From an uncultured Eubacterium sp. (GTDB taxonomy: Bacteria; Bacillota; Clostridia; Lachnospirales; Lachnospiraceae), in assembly GCA_934358495.1 (NCBI GenBank), contig CAKRKO010000011.1, positions 1 to 45,204 of the forward strand: a stretch of DNA of 45,204 bases. The letters run 5' to 3'. A program made the translations under genes and the position numbers. Positions within the stretch are counted from its first letter, which is position 1, and every line of letters begins with the position of its first letter. A model generated the notes under the pieces. That model was not told the DNA's origin. It ran no database searches and was given only the letters and a program-made list of their open reading frames with translations. Below, piece by piece: positions 16,404 to 22,344 of this stretch.

Positions 16404-17267
16404 ATGGATAACAAAGCATTAAAAAATAAAGTTATTATCACAGCTGCTGTAACAGGCGCATGGCCAAAAAAAGAGAACAACCCGAATGTACCGATGACTC
16501 CGCAGGAGATTGCTGATGACGTTTATGCATGCTGGAAAGCAGGTGCTGCAGTAGCTCATCTTCATATGAGAGATGATGAAGGAAACGGAACAATGGATAC
16601 AGCTAAATTCGAAGAGACTGTAAACCTGATCCATACAAAATATCCGGATTGTGATATCGTATTAAACCTGACAACATCTGGTGATATCCACGCTGATGAT
16701 GAGATCCGTGTTGCTCACGTTAAAAAATTAAAACCAGAGATGGCTTCTTATGACTGTGGTTCTATGAACTGGTTAAACAGCGGATTATTCTTAAATACAC
16801 CGAAATTCTTAACAGATTGTGGTCTGTTATTCCAGGAGTTAGGTGTTAAACCGGAAATCGAGGCTTTTGATCCTGGTATGATCGGAAACGCTGCTTACTA
16901 CATCAAAAAAGGCGTTCTGAAAACACCAGTACACTTCCAGTTCTGCATGGGATGTGCAAACGGTATTGCTGGTTCTATGAAGAACCTGATCTTCATGAAA
17001 GAGACAGCTGATGAGTTAGTAGGAAAAGGAAACTATACATGGTCCTGCTTCGGTGTTGGACACAGCGCTATGGAAATGCTTTACGGTGCAGTAGCACTTG
17101 GCGGAAATATTCGTGTAGGTATGGAAGATAACGTTATGTACGCAAAAGGACAGCTTGCAGAGAGCAACGTTCAGTTCATCGAGAGAGCTGTTCGTGTTAT
17201 CAAAGAGTATGGCAAAGAAGTTGCTACACCGGATGAGGCACGTCAGATCCTTGGTTTAACTAAATAA
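16404..17267 (+). CDS. BKACE-family (3-keto-5-aminohexanoate cleavage-type) enzyme, probable triacetate acetoacetate-lyase
   Basis: A 287-residue zinc-dependent beta-keto acid cleavage enzyme. Family signatures are ITAAVTGAWPKKENNPNVP, TPQEIADDVYACWKAGAA, the zinc pair HLHMRD (His52, His54), and GGNIRVGMEDNVMY near residue 240 with the metal-binding Glu. BKACEs condense a beta-keto acid with acetyl-CoA and split it; with triacetate this gives acetoacetate and acetoacetyl-CoA, the last step proposed for this cluster. The classical lysine-fermentation substrate is unlikely because kamA, kamDE, kdd and kal are not present nearby. Start at 16404 chosen because the upstream ATG at 16395 sits directly on the GGGAGG site. 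Confidence 0.72.
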   Translation: MDNKALKNKVIITAAVTGAWPKKENNPNVPMTPQEIADDVYACWKAGAAVAHLHMRDDEGNGTMDTAKFEETVNLIHTKYPDCDIVLNLTTSGDIHADDEIRVAHVKKLKPEMASYDCGSMNWLNSGLFLNTPKFLTDCGLLFQELGVKPEIEAFDPGMIGNAAYYIKKGVLKTPVHFQFCMGCANGIAGSMKNLIFMKETADELVGKGNYTWSCFGVGHSAMEMLYGAVALGGNIRVGMEDNVMYAKGQLAESNVQFIERAVRVIKEYGKEVATPDEARQILGLTK

Positions 17268-17281
17268 GGAGACTTTTTCTT

Positions 17282-17470
17282 ATGACCTGGGGAGCTTTAT
17301 ATATGTATTATCACTGCCCGAAATGCGGTATGAAATTCGAGTATGCGCTGGACGTTATGACAGAGTTCGGCGATGAATTTGGTTTCTGCCCAGAGTGCCA
17401 TGTCATGGGTGTCTATGAAAAAGAAGGTGCCCGTCAGGTAGATGATAATGAATACTTTGAAGTAGAGTAG
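17282..17470 (+). CDS. Small zinc-ribbon protein
   Basis: A 62-residue protein with two CxxC knuckles, CPKCGMKF and CPECHVMG, spaced like a zinc ribbon or rubredoxin-like fold, and an acidic C-terminal tail. A second ATG at 17303 (MYYHCPKCG) with GGGGAG in front is an alternative start; AAGGAG also precedes the first ATG by ten bases. It begins 14 bases after the BKACE stop and is thus almost certainly cotranscribed. Function unknown; an accessory role to one of the cluster enzymes is possible. Confidence 0.75.
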   Translation: MTWGALYMYYHCPKCGMKFEYALDVMTEFGDEFGFCPECHVMGVYEKEGARQVDDNEYFEVE

Positions 17471-17540
17471 GAGAGAAGCACGATTGAAATCAAAAAGATT
17501 TTGGTCGTGTTTCTTTTTTATTTGTAGAAAAAAGAGGTGG

Positions 17541-17597
17541 ATTGTATACAATTTTGTGCCATAAATGATTTGCATTGTATACATTTTTGTGTCATAA
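17541..17597 (+). promoter_or_regulatory. Paired operators before gntR
   Basis: Two direct copies of a 24-base motif (17541-17564 and 17574-17597), each beginning ATTGTATACA and ending in TTTTGTG-C-CATAA, match at 22 of 24 bases. Their 33-base spacing places them on the same face of DNA, about three turns apart. The core TTGTATACA is palindromic, as expected for a GntR/FadR-type dimer, so autoregulation is likely. Confidence 0.7.
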
Positions 17598-17609
17598 TAT
17601 CTTATATAT

Positions 17610-17638
17610 TTGACATCGTGCAAAATGTGAAATATGCA
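17610..17638 (+). promoter_or_regulatory. Promoter for the gntR gene
   Basis: TTGACA, a 17-base spacer and TATGCA, immediately downstream of the paired operators. Confidence 0.5.
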
Positions 17639-17677
17639 ATGCGTAGAAAAGCATAAAGACAGGAGTAGAAGAAAAGA

Positions 17678-18355
17678 ATGGCAGTGATTAAAAGAGTATC
17701 CCTGGTCGATCAGGTGTATGAAAAGTTAAGGGAGAGAATCGTTCAGTTGAAAATACCATTTGGAAGCAAACTGAATGTAAGTAAATTACAGGAGGAGTAC
17801 GGTGTCAGTTCAACACCGGTGCGAGAGGCACTGAACCGTCTGTTAAACGAAGGATTAATCGAATTTGAAAATAACGTAGGTGCGAGAGTCATTGATATTA
17901 CAGAGAATGATGTCCGTGAGATCCAGGAGATTTCTTTCGCATATCAGATGCTGGCTGCAAGAAATGCATTGCGTGACGGTGATGCACAGCAGATGGCAGA
18001 TGAAATTGGAAAATATATTGAGGAGTACCGTTCTTCAAACGGTGTTATCGAGAGCTGCAGATGCATCCGTAATATCATGGATGTATTTTACAAAAATTCC
18101 AAGAATGAGATGCTGATGACGAAAGTAACATCGATGACAGGAATGGATGAGATTTTGCATGCGCTGTTTGCGATGCCGAGAGAAAAAGGCGGCAGTGGAG
18201 AACAGTATCATTCTGGCATTACTTATTTTGAGCAGATTCATGAGGCAGTGCAGAATAAAGACTTTTCCAAGATTTGTGATGGCCTGGAAGCACACCAGTT
18301 ATGGTCCAGAGATTATATTTTGAAAAACCTTGAAACTGTAAAAAACAGATTTTAA
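17678..18355 (+). CDS. GntR-family transcriptional regulator (FadR/FCD type)
   Basis: A 225-residue regulator. The N-terminal winged helix is clear: VYEKLRERIVQLKIPFGSKL, VSKLQEEYGVSSTPVREALNRL, EGLIEFENNVGARV. The C-terminal ~140 residues are helical and FCD-like, where a ligand would bind, although the usual FCD metal His residues are not obvious. It sits directly downstream of the proposed phloroglucinol genes, with two direct repeats of a GTATAC palindrome before it. It is the natural candidate to control the cluster and possibly the cupin and nfnAB genes. The ligand could be phloroglucinol or a pathway intermediate. AGGAG lies about ten bases before the ATG. Confidence 0.9.
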   Translation: MAVIKRVSLVDQVYEKLRERIVQLKIPFGSKLNVSKLQEEYGVSSTPVREALNRLLNEGLIEFENNVGARVIDITENDVREIQEISFAYQMLAARNALRDGDAQQMADEIGKYIEEYRSSNGVIESCRCIRNIMDVFYKNSKNEMLMTKVTSMTGMDEILHALFAMPREKGGSGEQYHSGITYFEQIHEAVQNKDFSKICDGLEAHQLWSRDYILKNLETVKNRF

Positions 18356-18371
18356 AAATTGATTATGTGAA

Positions 18372-18518
18372 GAACAAATTAAAGCAGAAAGTCCAATGTA
18401 GACACGGACAATTTTCTGTGACTGTTGCGTCGCTTATATCCGTCCGCTCCCACGAACTCAGTCATAAAAAATAGTTCGCGGGAGCGGACGGGCTAGCTTT
18501 GCAGTCATGACAAAAATT
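18372..18518 (+). repeat. Palindromic repeat family 1, copy 2
   Basis: A central hairpin has 18-base arms (18440-18457 and 18474-18491, CCGTCCGCTCCCACGAAC type, 17 of 18 paired) with a 16-base loop. Flanking arms AATTTT plus TGACTG (about 18410-18424) pair with CAGTCA plus AAAATT (about 18502-18518). It matches the window-edge copy at 1-89 read on the minus strand. It may also serve as the 3' end of the gntR transcript. Confidence 0.75.
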
Positions 18519-18539
18519 GCTCTATCGTCTTACATAAGA

Positions 18540-18722
18540 TTTATCTCAGTCGAGAAGACTCCCACTTCTGCAAGTGGTGAGTAATAACAAGTCTTTCTCA
18601 GTGGGAGTACAATCTCCGACTGAGATAAACGCTCCGCGAGGATGTGCAGTGATTCTGAGAAGAATATGTCAGCTTATGCTGACCAGAATCACGCACCAAG
18701 TCTCACGTGCGTTCGACTTGAA
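18540..18722 (+). repeat. Two-part structured element, copy 2 (repeat family 2)
   Basis: A long hairpin with perfect outer arms TTTATCTCAGTCG (18540-18552) against 18617-18629 and perfect inner arms ACTCCCAC (18558-18565) against 18601-18608 is followed by the conserved 82-base module at 18641-18722. The module is 72 of 82 identical to 8112-8193. Here its internal GTCAGC / GCTGAC stem is perfect and the later ACGCAC / GTGCGT stem is fully Watson-Crick. Confidence 0.78.
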
Positions 18723-18732
18723 GTAGTGTAAA

Positions 18733-18937
18733 TTGGAACTGAATTGAAATTACCGGATGCAGGACGGTAGGGTTATTTTCGTGATCGGAGCGAGCATAGA
18801 CCGCCTCCGTGAGTGTGTTTGAGCCCACAGCTGTTTTTTTCGCTGTGGGCGAGTTTACGGGAGGAGGCGGAGATAAGCGGCGCAGCGTAGATAGAAAATA
18901 ATCCGTGTCCGCATCCGGTAATTTCATTTAGTTCCAA
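18733..18937 (-). repeat. Palindromic repeat family 1, copy 3 (205-bp imperfect palindrome)
   Basis: The ends TTGGAACT and AGTTCCAA pair, then GAAATTACCGGATGC (18746-18760) pairs perfectly with GCATCCGGTAATTTC (18911-18925), TTATTTT with AAAATAA, CCGCCTCC with GGAGGCGG, and GCCCACAGC with GCTGTGGGC at the apex. Read on the minus strand the arm shares ATTTTCT, CGCTTAT, TCCG and CTCCC blocks in order with the other two copies. Confidence 0.8.
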
Positions 18938-19000
18938 ATATAACAAATGGAAAAATCGTGCATAATGTAAAATATAAAGTATAAATTGCAAATTTTTGTA

Positions 19001-19029
19001 TTGCGGTACAACCTGAAACATGCTATAAT
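19001..19029 (+). promoter_or_regulatory. Promoter for ptb
   Basis: TTGCGG, a 17-base spacer and TATAAT with an extended -10 TGC, 75 bases before the ptb start. Confidence 0.75.
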
Positions 19030-19103
19030 AAGTCCCAATGAATGAGAAAAGAGTTTCGATATGGAAGCTCGAAAAAATATATATACAGCAGGAGGATTTT
19101 ATA

Positions 19104-20024
19104 ATGGCAGTTATTAAAAACTTTGATGAAATTGTTGAACGTGTAAAAGGTTTTTCGGAGCCGATGCGTGTAATCGTTGCAGCTGCTCAGGATGAGCATA
19201 CATTACAGGCTATCAAACATGCACAGGAAGAAGGAATCGCAAAACCGGTTCTGGTTGGTGATAAAGCGGAAATCGATAAAATCTGTGCAGAGATCGGTCT
19301 GGTTGTTCCGGAAGAAGACATCTACGACGTTCCGGATGTAGATGAATCTGCAAAACGTGCCGTTGCCCTGATCCACGAAGGAAAAGGTGATTTCCTGATG
19401 AAAGGTAAAATGGAGACAGCACAGATTTTAAAACCGGCTGTAAACAAAGAGACAGGTCTTGGAACAGGCCGTGTAATGTCTCACTTCGTATTTGACGAAC
19501 TTCCACATTATCATAAACTTCTTGTTACTACAGATGGTGGTATGATGACATACCCGACACTTGAGCAGAAAGCACAGATCATCGAAAATACAGTAGAGAC
19601 TCTGAAAGCTCTTGGATATGAGAATCCGAAGATCGCAGCTGTAGCAGCGGTAGAGAAAGTAAACCCGAAAATGCCTGAGACAGTAGAAGCACGCGAGTTA
19701 AAAGAGATGAACGAGCGTGGCGAAATCAAAGACTGTATTGTTGAGGGACCAATCTCCCTGGATATTGCTCTTGACAAAGAGTGCGCAGACATCAAAGGTT
19801 TCGAGAGCCCGGTTGCAGGTGATGCTGATGTTATCCTTGTTCCAAATATTCAGGTTGGAAATATTCTCGGAAAATCTATCACAATCATCGCGCAGGGTAA
19901 CATGGCAGGTTTCGTAGTTGGTGCTCAGGTACCAATCGTATTCTGCTCCAGAGGATCTTCTGCAAAAGAAAAATTCCTTTCTCTTGCATTAGCTGCAGCA
20001 GTAAGTGCAGGCAAAGACAAATAA
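19104..20024 (+). CDS. ptb: Phosphate butyryltransferase
   Basis: A 306-residue PTA_PTB-family enzyme that converts butyryl-CoA and phosphate to butyryl phosphate and CoA. Seen motifs are GKGDFLMKGKMETAQILKP, RVMSHFVFDELPHYHKLLV, DGGMMTYPTLEQKAQI and the C-terminal GAQVPIVFCSRGSSAKEKFLSLALA. The start at 19104 has AGGAGG seven bases upstream; the frame is open 22 codons further but without a ribosome site. It is followed ten bases later by the butyrate kinase gene, the usual operon for butyrate formation with ATP gain. In this context it may drain acyl-CoA arising from acetoacetyl-CoA. Confidence 0.93.
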   Translation: MAVIKNFDEIVERVKGFSEPMRVIVAAAQDEHTLQAIKHAQEEGIAKPVLVGDKAEIDKICAEIGLVVPEEDIYDVPDVDESAKRAVALIHEGKGDFLMKGKMETAQILKPAVNKETGLGTGRVMSHFVFDELPHYHKLLVTTDGGMMTYPTLEQKAQIIENTVETLKALGYENPKIAAVAAVEKVNPKMPETVEARELKEMNERGEIKDCIVEGPISLDIALDKECADIKGFESPVAGDADVILVPNIQVGNILGKSITIIAQGNMAGFVVGAQVPIVFCSRGSSAKEKFLSLALAAAVSAGKDK

Positions 20025-20034
20025 GGAGACCGAC

Positions 20035-21110
20035 ATGGAAAAAATCTTAGTAATGAATCCGGGATCCACATCCACAAAAATTGCGGTTTATCAGGATGAG
20101 ACACCGTTATTTGTAGAGAGTATTGAGCATTCTCAGGATGAGTTGAAGCCTTTCGATAATATTATCGATCAGTATGAGATGCGCAAAGAACTGATTCTTG
20201 CAACCATGGAAAAAAATGGTGTGTATAAAGAGGATTTGACAGCAATCGTATCCCGAGGTGGTTTGCTCCCGCCGATCAAGGCAGGTGCTTATCGTGTAAA
20301 CGAAGATATGGTATGGCAGCTTACATACGCACCGCAGAATGAGCATGCATCCAACCTTGGTGCAGTTATCGCAAATGCGATTGCTACAGAACTTGACATT
20401 CCGGCTTATATTTACGATGCTGTAACTGTTGACGAGTTAGAGCCACTTGCAAAAGTGACCGGTTTACCGGAAATGCAGCGTAAAGGTATGGGACATAACC
20501 TGAACATGCGTGCCGCTGCTATGAAATACGCAAGAGAGAACAATAAACCATACAGCGATATTTCTGAATCGTTGCCCATCTTGGCGGCGGAATTACATTA
20601 TCCCTGCATCACAAGGGTCAGATCGTTGATATGATTTCAGATGACGAAGGACCGTTCTCACCGGAACGTGCCGGAGGACTGCCTGCATTCCAGGTGATCG
20701 ATATGGCAACCCGTGAAGGTATGGGCAAGAAAGCCATGATGAAAAAAGTAAAAACACAGGGTGGCCTCATGGGCTATTTTGGTGTGAATGATACAAGAAT
20801 CGTTGAGAAAATGATGATGGATGGCGATGAAAAGGCCAAACTCATCTATGATGCAATGATCTTAAATGTAGCAAGAAATATTGCAAAACTTGCTGTTTAT
20901 GTGGATGGTAAAGTTGACAATATTATTCTGACCGGTGGTATTGCGTATTCTGAGTATTTTACAAAAGAAGTTGCAAAGCGTGTCGAGTTTATCGCACCGG
21001 TGATCGTATATGCCGGAGAAAATGAGATGGAATCTCTTGCACTTGGTGCATTGCGTGTTCAGCGTGGAGAAGAGGAAGCCAAGACATTTACAAAGGTTGT
21101 ACCACAGTAA
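20035..21110 (+). pseudogene. buk: Butyrate kinase, interrupted by a one-base frameshift
   Basis: The N-terminal part (MEKILVMNPGSTSTKIAVYQDE) is an acetate/butyrate kinase family start with AAGGAG before it. The reading frame ends at 20634, but the family sequence continues in another frame from about 20570 (IVAHLGGGITLSLHHKGQ, then SDDEGPFSPERAGGLP) to the stop at 21110. The total span is 1076 bases, exactly one short of 359 codons, so one base is missing near 20558-20570, just before the phosphate-binding HLGGG loop. No canonical slippery heptamer is visible there. It is either a true loss-of-function mutation or a sequencing/assembly error. If intact it would make butyrate and ATP from butyryl phosphate. 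Confidence 0.88.
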
Positions 21111-21165
21111 AATCCAGAAAAATCTATGTGGTTTTTCTGATTCCCAAAATTATACCTATCCGAAG

Positions 21166-21194
21166 AAAACTCCTGAGAAATCAGGGGTTTTTTT
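21166..21194 (+). terminator. Intrinsic terminator after buk
   Basis: AAAACTCCTGA / TCAGGGGTTTT with a GAAA loop followed by a run of T residues. Confidence 0.85.
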
Positions 21195-21195
21195 C

Positions 21196-21231
21196 ATTTG
21201 ACAGGAAATTACAATAAATTTCCTGTCAAAT
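21196..21231. repeat. Perfect 15-bp inverted repeat before nfnA
   Basis: ATTTGACAGGAAATT (21196-21210) and its exact complement (21217-21231) are separated by six bases. It directly follows the buk terminator. It has no long T-run and may be a protein-binding site or an RNA hairpin. Each arm carries a TTGACA sequence on one strand. Confidence 0.75.
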
Positions 21232-21273
21232 AAAAGCACTTCGCACAAACGATGCTAAGGTAAAAGTGTATCT

Positions 21274-21285
21274 TTTGTATACAAA
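21274..21285. promoter_or_regulatory. Candidate GntR operator upstream of nfnAB
   Basis: TTTGTATACAAA is a perfect 12-bp palindrome containing the same TTGTATACA core as the paired operators before gntR. It is the distal of two such sites in the nfnA upstream region. Confidence 0.5.
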
Positions 21286-21383
21286 TTGTTTAAAAAATAT
21301 CAATGCTTTATACAAAAAAATGCATAATTATTAGTTGATGAGTGATGTATATGAATTAGAACAAAGATATATACAGAAAGTAG

Positions 21384-21412
21384 TTGAAAATCGCCGAAAA
21401 TCTGTATACAAT
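21384..21412 (+). promoter_or_regulatory. nfnAB promoter with overlapping operator core
   Basis: TTGAAA, a 17-base spacer and TACAAT. TGTATACA at 21403-21410 overlaps the -10 box, the position where a repressor would block polymerase. Confidence 0.6.
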
Positions 21413-21453
21413 ATAAAAAGCAAGTTAATTCATTAACAATGGAGGAGGTCCTT

Positions 21454-22344
21454 ATGTATAAGATTTTAGAACGTAAGCAGTTAGCTGATAAAATCTATTA
21501 TATGGTAGTAAATGCACCGAGAGTAGCTAAATCCTGTTTACCGGGACAGTTTGTAATAGTAAAAATGGACGAGATTGGAGAGCGTATTCCGCTGACAATC
21601 TGTGATTATGACAGAGAAGCAGGAACCGTTACCATTGTATTTCAGGTAGTGGGTGCTTCCACAGAGCGTATGACATCTCTTTATGAGGGAGATTCTTTCC
21701 AGGATTTCGTTGGACCGCTGGGATGCCCATCTGAGCTCGTTGAGGAAGATGTAGAAGAACTGAAAAAGAAAAAGCTCATGTTTGTGGCAGGTGGTGTTGG
21801 AGCAGCACCGGTTTATCCACAGGTAAAATGGATGCATGAGCATGGTATAGATGTAGATGTTGTTGTCGGAGCAAAAAATCATGAGATGCTGATTCTTGAG
21901 GATGAAATGAAAGCTGTAGCAGGCAACCTGTATGTATGTACTGATGACGGAAGTTATGGTATCCCGGGTATGGTTACCACAGCAATCGAGGAACTGGCTG
22001 AGAAATCTGAACAGCCGTATGATGTATGCGTGGCAATCGGACCGATGATCATGATGAAATTCGTATGTCTGCTTACTAAAAAACTTAACATTCCAACGAT
22101 TGTTTCCATGAACCCGATCATGGTAGACGGAACAGGTATGTGTGGTGCATGTCGTTTACAGGTAGGTGATGAAATCAAATTTGCATGTGTAGACGGACCG
22201 GAGTTTGACGGACATCTTGTTGATTTTGACCAGGCAATGAAACGTCAGCAGATGTACAAGACAGAGGAGGGACGTGCGATCCTGAAACTGCGTGAAGGCG
22301 ATACACATCATGGTGGATGCGGAAACTGCGGAGGTGACAACTAA
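21454..22344 (+). CDS. nfnA: NfnA-type ferredoxin-NADP reductase subunit (sulfide dehydrogenase-like)
   Basis: A 296-residue FAD/NAD-binding protein of the dihydroorotate dehydrogenase electron-transfer family. It has RIPLTICDYD for FAD binding, the NAD-binding VAGGVGAAPVYPQ, and a C-terminal [2Fe-2S] site in MCGACRLQVGDEIKFACVDGPEFDGH. The extreme C-terminus adds HHGGCGNCGG, a short His/Cys tail. With NfnB it forms the electron-bifurcating transhydrogenase that couples NADH, reduced ferredoxin and NADP+; the same fold is also annotated as SudB or glutamate-synthase-linked protein. GGAGGAGG precedes the start at 21454; the ATG at 21439 lies before that site. Its stop overlaps the nfnB start. 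Confidence 0.88.
   Translation: MYKILERKQLADKIYYMVVNAPRVAKSCLPGQFVIVKMDEIGERIPLTICDYDREAGTVTIVFQVVGASTERMTSLYEGDSFQDFVGPLGCPSELVEEDVEELKKKKLMFVAGGVGAAPVYPQVKWMHEHGIDVDVVVGAKNHEMLILEDEMKAVAGNLYVCTDDGSYGIPGMVTTAIEELAEKSEQPYDVCVAIGPMIMMKFVCLLTKKLNIPTIVSMNPIMVDGTGMCGACRLQVGDEIKFACVDGPEFDGHLVDFDQAMKRQQMYKTEEGRAILKLREGDTHHGGCGNCGGDN

Larger units (their letters stand above)
18356..19103. other. 748-base gene-free region filled with structured repeats
   Basis: Between gntR and ptb there is no credible gene on either strand. It contains, in order, a copy of palindromic family 1, a two-part element of family 2, a second and larger family 1 palindrome, an AT-rich tract and the ptb promoter. About two thirds of the bases lie in inverted repeats. 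This looks like an accumulation site for small mobile or structured elements. Confidence 0.8.

Noticed and set aside
16404..17267. Lysine fermentation via 3-keto-5-aminohexanoate cleavage enzyme
   Set aside because: Lysine aminomutases, 3,5-diaminohexanoate dehydrogenase and the 3-aminobutyryl-CoA ammonia lyase are not present, while SDR and cyclase genes are.
14207..17267. Carnitine degradation (carnitine dehydrogenase plus BKACE)
   Set aside because: Two of the families fit, but the SDR and cyclase would have no role, and no carnitine transporter or betaine gene is near.
20550..20640. Programmed ribosomal frameshift in buk
   Set aside because: No slippery heptamer or downstream pseudoknot-like stem is seen at the shift, and this enzyme family is not known to use frameshifting.
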